Shown: positions 1 through 10,243 of the stretch, in pieces
Position numbering within the stretch: position 1 is the stretch's first letter
Layout of the letters: the number at the start of each line of letters is the position of its first letter
Assembly (NCBI GenBank): GCA_963580285.1
Contig: OY757010.1
Coordinates: forward strand, 146,430,675 to 146,494,674
Direction of reading: 5' to 3'
From: Lucinisca nassula
Taxonomy: Eukaryota > Mollusca > Bivalvia > Lucinida > Lucinidae
Length of the DNA: 64,000 nt
Program-made: the position numbers and the translations under genes
The notes under the pieces: model-generated
What the model was told of the DNA's origin: nothing
The model's input: the letters and a program-made list of their open reading frames with translations, nothing else
The model's database searches: none

Positions 1-104
1 GTTGCAGAACTTGGCGTCTCACATATGACCCGAGCGAGGCTCGAACCCACAGCGATGAGAGACCTAAGGATTAAGAGTCAGTACTCTTATCCACTAGGCC
101 CATG
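1..104 (-). mobile_element. SINE head, tRNA-Lys-like, cut by the window edge
   Basis: Read on the minus strand from about 104 there is a tRNA-like start: an A-box-like stretch (TAGTGGATAAGAG), an anticodon-loop-like GACTCTTAATC with CTT in the Lys position, and a B box GGTTCGAGCC. The acceptor arm does not close, so this is a tRNA-derived SINE head and not a working tRNA gene. The SINE body would continue below position 1 outside the window. Confidence 0.7.
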
Positions 105-368
105 ATTAAAGTTTTAACGATATGTTAGCTAATGACGTCGCTAGTTTTGAACAACTGGCCCCCTAATGGGTCTGTGTGGTTTTGTCTTTTACTGTTAACT
201 ATAACAGAAACACAGGTTTATTCTTGCCACAGCTCAAATATGAAAGATGTCATGTAAATCAGGTTCCTTAGTATATTTGTGAATTTTGATCACTCAGCTG
301 CTGAAGCTCACTGCAGCCAAATGTCTGTACATTTAATGTTCTTGCCTATTGAAAAAAGGTTTAATGTA

Positions 369-574
369 CAGTAAAATTTTACTAGTAAGACCACCTAAAA
401 TTAAGACTAAATTTGCTTTTAAAAGCTTATAGAGAAGGTTTCAGTAATTATTTCATTCTGTTTTCTACCCGCAGAGTCTCCCATTGTAAGACCACCTGTG
501 GAACTGTTCAAAAGTGGTCTTAAAGACCACTTTTGAACAGTCCCAAAGGTGGTCTTAATATAGGAATTTTACTG
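369..574. mobile_element. Tc1/mariner-like MITE, TA-flanked
   Basis: Ends are CAGTAAAATTT and AGGAATTTTACTG, each bordered by TA (367-368 and 575-576), with subterminal GTAAGACCACCT / AGGTGGTCTTAATA motifs in inverted order. There is no coding capacity. A better conserved copy is at 10244-10438 and a partial one at 6418-6582. The centre (511-540) holds an inverted AAAGTGGTCT / AGACCACTTT pair. Confidence 0.75.
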
Positions 575-697
575 TATTTGTTTTACTCTGATGACAGAGA
601 AAGCTCAAAGATGTAAAAAACATGGGTATTTATGTATTGTGGTTATATCTCCATCATCTTCAGAGGACCCTCTGACAACAGTATTTGTTCCCTAACA

Positions 698-1002
698 AGC
701 TGCCACTATAGCGAATTTGCCGCTATATAGAATTCCAATTAGTAGGAGTAGTAAAAGAGTTTTCCAAGAGAGATTCGGTAATAATAGACTTCTTCCTGTA
801 ATTACTCCAAGAAACAAATGCTGTGGACATTTGTTAGAATCGCTAAGGCGATTCTAACAAATATCCACAACATTGTTTCTTGGAGTATTAAATAATTACA
901 ATATTCTTGACTCCATTTATCCATCTCATCTTGAAATTGTCGTTATAACAAGTTTTGTCGTTATATCGAATGTCGGTATAAAGAGGGTTGACTGTATAAC
1001 CA
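698..1002. repeat. Degenerate inverted-repeat element with internal hairpin
   Basis: Outer parts resemble each other in inverted orientation (CGCTATATAGAATTC near 721 and GTTATATCGAATGTC near 959). The centre, about 808-880, is a long imperfect palindrome around CTAAGGCGATTC with arms containing CAAGAAACAA / TTGTTTCTTG. The hairpin resembles the widespread family best seen at 19955-20150. Confidence 0.5.
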
Positions 1003-1487
1003 CAGTATTCCTGTTTAATGAGTGAACAAATATCATATAAGCAAGTAGAACACAGACCGATCCACTCAGCTACACAGACAAGCAAGACCCATGTAATTTA
1101 GTTTGTACTATTCAATCATGAACATGAAGGTGCTGATCAGACTGCACAGGTGTGCCTGCTGATCTACATTTTTGTTGTTTAGAAATGGCAAAAACAGGTC
1201 CTGAGGTTATTAAACTTTTTTTCATGCTCAGGTCACTTGAGCATGAAATTTAACCTGCTCATAAATTTTAAGATGCCAACAAATGTTGGCATGTTAAAAT
1301 TTATGAGCGGGATACATAAATGGCATTATGTGCTTATCTGACCAGGAAAATTGCCTGATTTGTTTGTATTTTAATAGTTGTGAGCATTTCAAATTTCATG
1401 CTCAGCTGAGTTGAGTATGAAAAAAGTGTTAAAACCTCGGGGGCTTGTTTTCTAATGACATGGCTCATATCAGGTTGACAGTCTGTT

Positions 1488-1590
1488 GAGTGAGTGAGTG
1501 AGTTTTAGTTTTACGTCCCACCAACAACTAAGGTCATACGGAGACGGGACCTCGGTTTAAAGACTCATCCCAAAGTCTGTACAGTCTGTT
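1488..1590 (-). mobile_element. SINE fragment (GACGGGACCTCGG family, 3' part)
   Basis: The minus strand matches the 3' half of a tRNA-derived SINE found seven times here: a GACTCATCC stretch, then GACCTCGGTTTAAAGACTC, then GTTGTTGGTGGGACGTAAAAC ending in a (GTGA)n-type tail. The tRNA-like head is missing (5' truncation). The best preserved copies are 2500-2662 and 53841-53987. Confidence 0.7.
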
Positions 1591-1746
1591 GAATAAACAT
1601 CACTTTTTGAAAGAAAAGTTGTGCTTAGAATAAATGATAACGCATTACTTTTCTAAATTTTGCTCTGAAACATAGATTGTGGATGCTGGTCTAATAGAGA
1701 CAGCTGTTAACAAGCACTGACAATCTAAGATATGAGCAATGAAAGA

Positions 1747-1790
1747 TTTTTTTTTTTTTTTTTTTTTTTGTGGGGGGGGGTGGGGGTTGG
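1747..1790. repeat. Poly-T followed by poly-G low-complexity tract
   Basis: A run of more than 20 T followed by G-rich sequence. Apparent ORFs across it on both strands encode only low-complexity F/G or K/P residues and are not supported as genes. The stretch 1591-2030 around it shows nothing else recognisable. Confidence 0.9.
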
Positions 1791-2029
1791 GAAATGTGTT
1801 GCATTGTGCCAAGAAACATATCTTAGCATTAATATATTACATAGACTCTGGAAATAAATCTGTTGAAATCTATCGAAACACTCTGGTGGGCCAAGGTAAT
1901 TTTTTGCAGCTGTTTGTGTATACATTTAAGGACCTTTTGTGCATGACATGAATTTATGTAAACCAAATACTATTATTATAAATACACTTTATCACATGTG
2001 CCAGTTTAATTGTGACTGAATAAATGTGC

Positions 2030-2175
2030 CACAGGAATGAATTCACCTTCAGGGGAGGCAACTCTTTCAAATTGTTTTTGTCCCCCTTGCCAATAGGAGT
2101 ATACCCTTAAAGGAAAGAATTTGCTCCTCTTGAGGAGCAAATTATTTCCTTTAAGTGTAGACCCCTCTTTTGAAG
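2030..2175 (+). repeat. Hairpin MITE (AATTTGCTCC family), partial
   Basis: Contains the palindrome AATTTGCTCC ... GGAGCAAATT flanked by AGGAAAGA / TTTCCTTTAAG, plus GAATGAATTCACCTTCAGGGG upstream. The same order occurs at 4972-5212 and 11545-11797, where outer inverted ends are visible, so this is a dispersed palindromic non-autonomous element. Confidence 0.65.
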
Positions 2176-2234
2176 GGGCTGTCATTAAAGGAAGATACGC
2201 AGGAAGTAATCAAAGTTGTTTCCCTTGTTTGGTG

Positions 2235-2447
2235 TTGACCCTTATCCTGCTGATCATGACAATCCCAATCTTTGAAAACAGTGAATACCCAGATCTGATG
2301 GCTTCTGAAGAAGCCATCTGATCAGGATCTACACTGTTATTCAGTGAGTTTGAGATTTGAATAGATACATTATATCAAATAAAATGGTTGGTTGACAGTC
2401 AGAAATTGGTGAGGCATAATTAATTTATTCAGCAGGACAAGAGTTAA
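2235..2447. mobile_element. TTAA-type palindromic MITE (family A)
   Basis: Starts TTGACCCTTATCCTGCTG and ends CAGCAGGACAAGAGTTAA, an inverted pair with a TTAA-like border. The interior has the diagnostic stem CAGATGGCTTCTGAAGAAGC and a near-terminal GCACTG-type stem. No ORF. Best copy in the window: 16517-16719. Confidence 0.75.
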
Positions 2448-2499
2448 AGTATTGTACTAATTAAGATATATTTAATAATGTGAAGCATCTGATGGTTGT

Positions 2500-2662
2500 G
2501 AGTGAGTGTTTGAGTTTTACGTCTCCCCAACAGCTAATGTCATACGGAGAAGGTACCTCGGTTTAGAGACTCATCCGAAAGTCTGGAGAAGCCTGGGATC
2601 AATCCTGTGACCCCTGGTTTACAAGCCGAGTAGCATAACCACTACACTACGGAGGCTTCTAA
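2500..2662 (-). mobile_element. SINE with target-site duplication
   Basis: Minus-strand tRNA-derived SINE. The head reads GCCTCCGTAGTGTAGTGGTTA (A box) and carries a B box AGGATTGATCCCA. The body contains ACTTTCGGATGAGTCTC and GTTGGGGAGACGTAAAAC. Both sides carry an 11-bp direct repeat CTGATGGTTGT (2489-2499 and 2663-2673), which fixes the ends and shows insertion by target-primed retrotransposition. Confidence 0.85.
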
Positions 2663-2859
2663 CTGATGGTTGTAAAATGCTCTTAACATGCCAAGGAACA
2701 TTAAGGTGAATGGAGCCACTTTCAGGGGAGGCCACTCGGTAATTTTTTTTTCACCATTATAAATAGAGAACTACTCTGAATGCACAAAACATTTGTAAGC
2801 TCCTTATGAAGGATAGGAATTTCTTTACTCTAAGAGAAGACCCCCTTTTTTGCACCCCC

Positions 2860-3290
2860 ACCCATCAGGGCTTGGAGAAATAGATTGGGCTGCATGATGC
2901 TGCCATGCAGAGCTGAAACATACCGAACTTAAGTACTTGTAAACCACTTAGAAGGTCTATGCCTGCCCAAGAAAAGTGGTTTGAGTCAGACTGTTCTTTA
3001 AACCCTAGTGGCGTGCTTGACCAGTAGGGCTTGAAATTTCATTTTATTTTGATTTGGGGTAAAAGTGCCACAAAATCTGAAGCCATTAGGCTCGGGCAAA
3101 TATCGCTCTCAGGCTTTTGCTTTATTTCTTATCAACCCTGCGGTAAATCCAAGATGGCAGACATCACAATTCAGCGAAGCCAAGCGGGAGAGGGTAATAT
3201 AATTTTGCTCATGGGATATAGGGAAAGTAACTGCCCTTGTGCTGTCCAATCAAAAGTATACAAAATTCTTGGCAGTGTTGACGGGGACAT
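2860..3290 (+). mobile_element. Degenerate S1 SINE (CGGGGCTTGAAGAAATAG family)
   Basis: Matches the S1 consensus seen at 5778-6079 and 23640-25108: GGGCTTGGAGAAATAGATTGG, ATGCTGCCATGCAGAGCTG, GTAAACCACTTAGA, GCTTGAAATTTCATTTTATT. The 3' end GTGTTGACGGGGACATGTAA is displaced to about 3275 by unrelated sequence. The ORF at 3031-3294 is an accident of this sequence. Confidence 0.65.
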
Positions 3291-3814
3291 GTAATGTGTA
3301 ATGTGCGTTGACGGGGACATCACAGGCATGTAATGTGTATTTTCTGCCTAGCAGTTAATTAACGTTATGTCAAGCCTTATTTTATGTGTAAAATTAGAAA
3401 TTATCGGAAAAAAAGACGTCAGCAGATATCGTTAAAGGGTTAACGCTTAGCACTCTGGGTACAAAAGTTTGCCAGTTATTTCAAAATAGTTCTCTTATCC
3501 TTCCCAGGAAACAGACATTTGAGACACTTTGCAAGTAACGTCAAAACCTGTTTTCAGAGAAAAATAAGAAAAATATCCTGAATTTTTTGTCTGCTGATTT
3601 AGTCTAGAGAGTGGTAAAGGTTATCATGATGGTATAGGTGAAAGTGTTAGTAACTTTGGTGTATTTGGACAGTGGTGGCTGTTCAAACAGATTCAATGAA
3701 TATGTAGGTTCAGGTTGCTTGGATAAGGGTATGGATTTTTTACTTTTGCACCATTACCATTTAATCACATTTACAAGTCTGCATAATCAATACCCTTGTA
3801 AGCTCCCATTTTAA

Positions 3815-4046
3815 CCCATTGTATGCTAGTGGAGTGGACTCTTCCATTGCTATATGTTGGACAAGTCCAATTGTCATACAAGAGGCGGTAGGCCTATTTT
3901 CTCCTTTTTATTCTATTTTTGAAGGAAAATTCTGTTAGCAAATAGTGAAGGCCCTGATCAGACGCCACATTCTGTCGCCTCTGATCTGGGCCTGCACTGT
4001 TTGCCAAGGTACCCATTTAGTGGTTTCCCGCCTGCTATGGGTTATA
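3815..4046. mobile_element. TTAA-type MITE (family B)
   Basis: Begins TTTTAACCCATTGTATGC and ends CTATGGGTTATA in inverted orientation. The interior stem GGCCCTGATCAGACGCCAC / TCTGATCTGGGCCTGCACTG sits at about 3950-4005. Related copies are at 25153-25345 and inside both arms of the 43-45 kb palindrome. Outside it, 3345-3814 shows no recognisable feature. Confidence 0.6.
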
Positions 4047-4616
4047 TAGGCAAACATGAAATTTACAGGGGTAGTGTTTATTTTCCTTATTATTGCTCAA
4101 AAACGTAGATTGTGCTTTAACAAGGTGGTTCTAGCAAGCACCCGCAATCTATGAAATTGTAAAAAAGGAGAATGTCAAAAAAAAAAATAATTCAACTGAA
4201 AACTGCTAGTTCTGAAGTAGTCACATTCAATGTATAGGCAAACTGAGGTGGTTAAGATCACACATTTCAGATGTGTCTGTTGATCGGAATAATTTCTGTA
4301 CATAGTATGAATTTGTTAAATAGTCCAATGACTATAAAAGTACACAAAGAAGCATTGCATGTTTGTCTGTAACCAGACTTTTGTATTCGTCATACTGCTG
4401 TCATTTCCATGTTGTTTTCAATTGTATGAAAAGGTTGGCGGAATTCTATCACAAATGAAGCTCATTCCGTGTAGGTTTGAAGCATGAACTATTATTTTGG
4501 AGAGGATTTTACATAGTTTGGATTTGAAGGAATTTTGTTTGTGTTTCCTGGGCCTTGTCCTTCAAAGTCTCGTTCAAAGCCTCGTTAGCTTAAGAAACTT
4601 GGTAGTGGTCAAAATG

Positions 4617-4819
4617 TTAATTGTTATCCCCTATCCTGCTGAATATTCAATTTAGCCACACCCATTTCTGGCTTTGAACCAATCAGATTACTTGATGTAA
4701 TTTTTCTGTATGTCAAACAGTGGAGATCCTGATTAGATGGCTTCTTCAGGAGCCATCTGATTTGGATCTACACTGTTTGCAAGGATAGGGGTTGTCGTGA
4801 ACAGCAGGATAAGAGTTGA
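4617..4819. mobile_element. TTAA-type palindromic MITE (family A)
   Basis: TTAA at 4617-4620, then CCTATCCTGCTG; right end CAGCAGGATAAGAGTTGA. The internal stem is GATTAGATGGCTTCTTC / GGAGCCATCTGAT, followed by GGATCTACACTG. Length 203 bp equals the copy at 16517-16719. The stretch 4047-4616 holds a hairpin-family fragment (4083-4150) and otherwise nothing I can assign. Confidence 0.75.
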
Positions 4820-4971
4820 AGAAAGTAATACATTGATATTTTTGCTAAAAAAAATCTGAGTATCTTTTACATTGCAAAAGCAACTCACATTTTTTTTTTG
4901 CCCAGCTGGTTAAAGTTTTAATGGATGTTAACTTAATGATATTGTAAACTGGGCCCTGATATTTAATTGCT

Positions 4972-5212
4972 TAAAGGAATGGATACACCTTCAGGGGTGA
5001 CAACTCCTGCAAAAGTATTTTTGTCTCCCATGTCAATAGGGGTCAACTCTGAAAGGAAAGAATTTGCTCCAGAGGAGCAAATTCTTTGCTTTAAGAGTGG
5101 ACCCCTTTTTCTGGGGGACAGAAGTTATAGAAAAGGGAACAGGAAATCCCTAAAGTTGTCTCCCTTAGAAAATTGGTGAAAAAATCTGCCAGGTGTATTC
5201 ATTCCCCTTAAA
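4972..5212 (+). mobile_element. Hairpin MITE (AATTTGCTCC family), near full length
   Basis: Outer ends AAAGGAATGGATACACCT and AGGTGTATTCATTCCCCTT are inverted repeats. The central stem is AAGAATTTGCTCC / GGAGCAAATTCTT. Inner arms GGGTCAACTC / GAGTGGACCCC also pair. No protein function; the ORF 4967-5179 simply reads through the palindrome. Confidence 0.75.
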
Positions 5213-5424
5213 TTCATTTAAATGCAAACATCCAGGATTTAAGATTGCGGGTTACCAAAGAGAATTTTAATCTTTAATACAATAATGGAAGCAGATATTG
5301 TTAAGTTATTGAACCTACTGCTAATCAATTATTTAATGATTTAAAACTGTTTCATTGAACATTATCCAGACATACATATGACAGGTTGTTAGACCTTGAA
5401 ACATAAAGCACAACTCGCAACAGA

Positions 5425-5690
5425 CAGCATTCATTACGATAACACACCCGTGTGACATAGTGCATTTTTTACATCTCCAAAATGGCTACTTTTCTGATGA
5501 AAATCCGTGCTATTTTTCTTATTCATGCTGCAAACATAGGTTGTGGGTGCTTGTTAGAACCGCTTCTTTGAGGCAGTTCAAACGAGTACCCACAACCTAT
5601 GTCTTAGAGCAGAAAAAAGAAAAATAATGTTTACCCCCATAAACCCCAGTTTTTCAATATAAAGTGGGGTTTAGTGGGGTCTTTATTTCA
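5425..5690. mobile_element. Palindromic element, hairpin family D (GGTTGTGGGTRCTYG)
   Basis: Outer sequence ATTACGATAACACACCC matches in inverted form the GTGTTATCGTAATG end of the copy at 10815-11100. The centre is CATAGGTTGTGGGTGC...GAGTACCCACAACCTATG, bordered by TTTTTCTTATT / AAGAAAAATAA. It is followed by an inner AACCCCAGTTTT...AAAGTGGGGTTT pair. Confidence 0.7.
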
Positions 5691-5777
5691 CGGACCTGTT
5701 TACGTGATGTTTGAGTTTTTTTAGTCTTATTTTTCAGAGAGAGTAAGGTTTGACATTTGGTGTGACTTTTCTGCCTG

Positions 5778-6079
5778 TGGCCTCCGCCCATAGGGGCTTG
5801 AAGAAATATATGGGCTGCATGATGCTCCCACGCAGAGCTGAATCCGGCCCGCACACTAGTACTGGTAAACCGCTTAGAGGATCCAAGCCTGTCCAGGAAC
5901 CCCGGTGCGAGGCGGACCGTCCATGCTAATAAACCTTATTGGTTTCATTGGATGACAGGGCTTGAGATGTCATTTCATCTCAAGTGTCAGGTAAAAGTCC
6001 CACAAAATTGGAAGCAACGTCTCCAAAATGACCTTTACAGTGTTGACGGGGACGTTAAACCTCAAATCAAACAAAAAAA
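5778..6079 (+). mobile_element. S1 SINE, full length, with target-site duplication
   Basis: Full S1 element: CCGCCCATAGGGGCTTGAAG at the start, ACGCAGAGCTGAATCC, GGTAAACCGCTTAGAGGAT, GCTTGAGATGTCATTTCATC, and the 3' end GTTGACGGGGACGTTAAACC followed by an A-rich tail. Flanks carry TTTTCTGCCTG (5767-5777) and TTTTTTGCCTG (6080-6090), an 11-bp duplication with one mismatch. Confidence 0.88.
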
Positions 6080-6218
6080 TTTTTTGCCTGATAATTAATG
6101 GAGTGTTGTATGCTGTTGTTTTGTTTAGCACGTTCAGGGTAATTATTCAGCATCATTATTATTCCACATCATTCTCCTCACATTAAGTAATTGTATATAT
6201 ATCTTGTGTCGGTTTTCT

Positions 6219-6322
6219 ACGGGCTTCTCCAGACTTTCAGCTGAGTCTTTAAACCGAGGTCCCGTCTCCGTATGACCTTAGCTGTTGGTGGGACGTAAAA
6301 CTAAAACTCACTCACTCACTCG
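6219..6322 (+). mobile_element. SINE fragment (GACGGGACCTCGG family, 3' part)
   Basis: Plus-strand 3' half of the family: CTTCTCCAGACTTTCAGC, AACCGAGGTCCCGTCTCC, GTTGGTGGGACGTAAAACT, then an ACTC repeat tail. The tRNA-like head is absent. Confidence 0.7.
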
Positions 6323-6417
6323 GTTTTCTACAAATCTAAAGTTTGGTAACCATAGCGCCAGACAAGTATGTATGATTATAATTTTCTTACTTCACAATTT
6401 TAGGATCAATAGCTTTG

Positions 6418-6582
6418 TCTTTAGACCACTTTTGAACAGTCCCAAAGGTAGTCCCTGACCAGAGGACACTATGGGCAGAAAACACAAAGAAAGATTAAGT
6501 GCAGCCCTCAAAATAAGCTTTTTAAAGCAGAATTAATCTTAAATTTAGGTGGTCTTAATACTGGAATTTCAATTTACAAGTA
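6418..6582. mobile_element. Partial Tc1/mariner-like MITE
   Basis: Retains AGACCACTTTTGAACAGTCC, GACCAGAGGACACT and the right side TAGGTGGTCTTAATACTGG, all matching 10244-10438. The terminal CAGTAAAATT is degraded on both sides. Confidence 0.6.
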
Positions 6583-6645
6583 GCTGTTCAGTGCTTATGT
6601 CCACAGGACTATCTCTGATTTATATGAAAATAGCCCCCGCTGTGG

Positions 6646-6846
6646 GAGGTCAGAGTGTTGAGTAAGTGGGTTATCAATAGAATCTGGACTGGAATCAAAC
6701 CTAATGCATGGTTCCATTGCATGCGGGAAACCCGTAAAGGGATTGTGAGGTCAGAGTGTTGAGTAAGAGGGTTATCAATAGAATCTGGACTGGAATCAAA
6801 CCTAATGCATGGTTCCATTGCATGTGGGAAACCCCTAAAGGGATAT
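6646..6846. repeat. Tandem duplication, two 101-bp units
   Basis: GAGGTCAGAGTGTTGAGTAA recurs at 6646 and 6747, a 101-bp period, with near-identical content through AACCC.TAAAGGGAT. The two unit copies differ at only a few positions, so the duplication is young. It lies inside a family-B MITE remnant (AACAGTGCAGGCACAGATC just after it). Confidence 0.8.
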
Positions 6847-6892
6847 CTCGGCAAACAGTGCAGGCACAGATCAGGCACCACAGAATGCACAT

Positions 6893-6985
6893 ATCTTTAA
6901 AATGCAGGAATGTTGTATGTTCTCATTAGAATCACCTCATTGAGGTGATTCTAATGAGTACACACAGCATACCTTCATTTGCTGA
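6893..6985. repeat. Hairpin family D fragment
   Basis: Palindrome centred near 6945: TCATTAGAATCACCTCA followed by TGAGGTGATTCTAATGA, with outer ATGTTGTATG / CACAGCATAC pairing weakly. Diverged copy of the hairpin in 19955-20150. Confidence 0.6.
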
Positions 6986-7029
6986 AATTAGAAAAAAACT
7001 TCATAAATGATTCTAAATATGTCTGGATT

Positions 7030-7156
7030 GGTTGGTTGATTTGAAGTTTAACGTCCCCGTCAACACTGTAACGGTCATTTTGGAGACGTTGCTTCCAATT
7101 TTGTAGGACTTTTACCCGACATTGAGATGAAATGACATCTCAAGCCCTGTCGCCAA
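7030..7156 (-). mobile_element. S1 SINE, 5'-truncated
   Basis: Minus-strand 3' part of S1: AAACTTCAAATCAACC tail, GTTGACGGGGACGTTAAACT, CTCCAAAATGACC, ATGTCATTTCATCTCAATG, GACAGGGCTTGAG. The 5' half is missing. Confidence 0.75.
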
Positions 7157-7236
7157 ATGAAAAATATATCTGGAGCTATGGAAAGAATTCACAAGAGACT
7201 CCAGAACGAGTTCGAATTGGCCATAGTAAACAAGTA

Positions 7237-7581
7237 GACCACAACCTCTTTATAACACTATTAATGAGGTCCAAAGCAAAAACCGTGTTAAACAACCATG
7301 TTGTATCCAAACAAAAATGTATAGATTATATAGAAAAATGACCATTTATGGTCATTTTTCTATATAATCTATACATTTTTGGGATCTAGATTATATAGAA
7401 AAATGACCATTTATGGTCATTTTTCTATATAATCTATACATTTTTGGGATCTAGATTATATAAAAAAAAATGACCATTTATGGCCATTTTTGGTCATTTT
7501 TCTATATAATCTATACATTTTTGGGATCCATCTTGAAACCAAAACTGTGTTTTAATTAACAGTGCTATAGAGGTTGTGGTG
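7237..7581. mobile_element. MITE with triplicated long hairpin (family C)
   Basis: TA-bordered ends GACCACAACCTC (7237) and GAGGTTGTGGTG (to 7581). Subterminal TATAACACT / AGTGCTATAG and AACCGTGTTAAAC / AAACTGTGTTTTAA are inverted. The centre, 7318-7530, has three head-to-tail copies of a palindrome whose stem includes TATAGATTATATAGAAAAAT and ATGACCAT. The copy at 17771-17998 has one such hairpin plus a partial arm. Confidence 0.78.
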
Positions 7582-7794
7582 TAATCTGTGTTCGAGTTAT
7601 CAAATTAAGTTTTACTGTAGTTTTGTAAAAACAGACAACCAAAGTTGATATGCATGATGTAAGTCTGAAAAATACCAGTATATGGTATGTGTGTAATATA
7701 TGTTGTGTAAATATTGGTAGCTTTAAAGGTAATATGTATATTGTTTTCAGTATTTATGATTCAGAATACTAAAATTTGTGAAGCAATTTTACTA

Positions 7795-8262
7795 AATGGG
7801 TATCTTGTTTGTTGCTGTCTAGGTGTTACTGTCTAGTTTGTTGCTGACCAGGTGTTACTGTCTAGTTTGTTGCTTACCATGTGTTAATGTCTAGTTTGTT
7901 GCTGATTGGGTGTTGCTGTCCAGTTTGTTGCTGACCAGGTGCTAATGTCTAGTTTGTTGCTGATTGGGTGTTACTGTCTAGTTTGTTGCTGAGTGGGTGC
8001 TACTGTCCAGTTTAATTCTGACCAGGTGTCACTGCTGTCCAGTCTGTTGCTGAATAGCTATTGCTATATAGTTGTTGCTGCCTACTTAGTTGCTGACAAG
8101 GTGTTACTGTCTGGTTTCTTCCTGACAAGGTTTTACTGTTGTTTGTTTCTGACCTGGTTGTTGCTGACCAAGTTTTGCTGTCCACTTTGTTTATTGCTGA
8201 CCGGGTCTTACTGTCCAGTTTGTTGCTCACCAGGTCTTGCTGTCCAATAGGAGTAGGTGTTA
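7795..8262 (+). repeat. Minisatellite, unit about 27-29 bp
   Basis: Repeats of TCTAGTTTGTTGCTGACC followed by AGGTGTTACTG, roughly 16 diverged units. Reading frames through it on both strands (for example 7993-8250) are repeat artefacts. The last unit abuts the CTAGTTATGCCCCCG start of the next element. Confidence 0.85.
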
Positions 8263-8267
8263 CTGTC

Positions 8268-9243
8268 TAGTTATGCCCCCGCCATTCGAAGAATGGTGGA
8301 AAGGGCATATAGCGTTGCCCCTGTCCGTCCGTCCGTCCGTCCGTGTGTCCGTGTGTCTGTGCGTCCGAAACTTAAACGCAGTCAATAACTTACTTATTTC
8401 TTGATGGACTTTAAAATTACTCAGCAGAAATGTTAACCATCATGAGACGACGTGTCACATGCAAAACCCAGGTCCGTACCTCCAAGGTCAAGGTCATACT
8501 TAGAGGTCAAAGGTAAAAAAAAGGGTCCGAAACTTAAACGCAGTCAATAACTTTCTTATTTCTGGATGGATTTTGAAATTACTTTGTAGACATGTTAACC
8601 ATCATGAGACGATGTGTCATGTGCAAAATCCAGGTTGGTACCTCCAAAGTCAAGGTCATACTTAGAGGTCAAAGGCAAAAAAAAGGGTCCGAAACTTAAA
8701 CGCAGTCAATAACTTACTTATTTCTGGATGGATTTTGAAATTACTTTGATGAAGTGTTGACCATCATGAGACGATGTGTCACGTGCAAACCCAGATCCGT
8801 ACCTCCAAGGTCAAGGTCATACTTAGAGGTCAAAGGTCAAAAAAAGGGTCCGAAACTTAAACGCAGTCAATAACTTACTTATTTCTGGATGGATTTTAAA
8901 ATTACTTTGAAGAATCATTAACTGTCATGAGACGATGTGTCACATGCAAACCCAGATCCATAGCTCCAAGGTCAAGGTCATACTTAGAGGTCCAAGGTAA
9001 AAAAAATGGTCGGTCAATAACTTTCTTATCTCTGGATTGATTTTGAAATTATTTGGCAGAAATGTTGGCCATCATGAGACAATCTGCCTCACACAAAACC
9101 AAGGTCCTTACCTACAAGGTCAAGGTCATACTTAGAGGTCAAATGTAAAAAAGGGTCCAAAACTTAAACACGGTCAATAACTTTCTATTGATGAATACGA
9201 ACAGACATATTTTCAGGCGGGGGCATCCGTGTCCTATGGACGC
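8268..9243. mobile_element. Tandem-monomer element bounded by ATGCCCCCG / CGGGGGCAT
   Basis: Starts CTAGTTATGCCCCCGCC and ends GCGGGGGCATCCGTGTCC followed by TTTCTAGTT, an inverted boundary. After a (GTCC)n leader (8325-8350) there are five to six monomers of about 161 bp, each with GTCCGAAACTTAAACGCAGT, CATCATGAGACGA and CCAAGGTCAAGGTCATACTT; starts near 8364, 8525, 8688 and 8849. The architecture (short boundaries around tandem cores) fits the non-coding 'pearl'/Helitron-like elements known from bivalves. No ORF. Confidence 0.7.
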
Positions 9244-9274
9244 ATTTCTAGTTTCTTTACTCATTTGAGCATGA

Positions 9275-10165
9275 AGTGCTCAAGGTCAGCTTTTGTGATC
9301 ATGTTTGTTGTGCACTGTCATCATTTACTTTGTTCACCCTCTGGAGGCCACAATTTTGCTTCAGTCTTCATGAAACTTTACCAGAAGGTTTGTATTGATA
9401 TCTGGATAAAGTTCGAATGTGGGTCATGTCAGGTCAAAAACTAGGTCATATTTCTTTAAAACCTTGTTCTCTTTCTAGGGGCCAAATTATTTCTTCAGTC
9501 TTCATGATACTTTAGCAGAAAGTTTGTTCTGACGCTATCTCTTCAAGTTCGTATATGGGTCATGTAGGGTCAAAAACTAGGTAAAATTTAAAAAAATGTT
9601 CACCCTCTAGAGGCCACAGATTTGCTGCAGTTTTCATGAAACTTACCAGAATGTTCATCTTGATATCTCAGTCAAGTTGGAATATGGGTTATGTCTGGTC
9701 AAAAACTAGGTCAGTAGGTCAAATTGCTTTTAAACCTTGATCACCCTCTGGAGGCCACAGATTTGCTTCATCTTCATGAAACTTAACCAGAATGTGAATC
9801 TTGATATCTCTGTCAAATTTGAATATGTGTCGGGTTAGATAAAAAACTATGCCACTAGGTCAAATTTTTTTCCAACCTTGTCCACCCTTTAGAGGCCACT
9901 GTTTTGCTTCAATCTTTATCAAACATTTCCAGAATGTTTGTCATGAAGATATTTCATTCAAGTTTAAATATGGGTCAAGTCTGATAAAAAACTAGGTCAA
10001 ATTGCTTCAATGCCTTGTTCACCTTCTAGAGGCCACAGTTTTGCTTGAATCTTCCTAAAACTTTACCAGCATATTTGTCTTGATAATTTGATATCTGGGC
10101 CAAGTTCAGTCATGACTCGGGTGAGTGATTCAGGTCCATCAGGAACCTCTTTTTTGTTGAATAGG
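9275..10165. mobile_element. Second tandem-monomer element, unit about 140 bp
   Basis: Six or seven monomers carrying CACCCTCTGGAGGCCACA, TCATGAAACTTTACCAGAA, TTGATATCTGGATAAAGTTC and GGTCAAAAACTAGGTCA. The array ends at GACTCGGGTGAGTGATTCAG followed by a small hairpin (GGTCCATCAGGAACC). Non-coding. It abuts the previous element directly. Confidence 0.65.
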
Positions 10166-10243
10166 CCTTACTGTCCGGATTGTTACTGATCAGTGGCTTC
10201 TTGTTGATGAGACTAAATATTTGATGGTGTGTATCAGCATATA

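Noticed and set aside
8364..9180. Regular ~161-bp repeats that could be taken for a CRISPR-like or satellite array
   Set aside because: Repeats are head-to-tail monomers without unique spacers, bounded by ATGCCCCCG / CGGGGGCAT, and the genome is eukaryotic.
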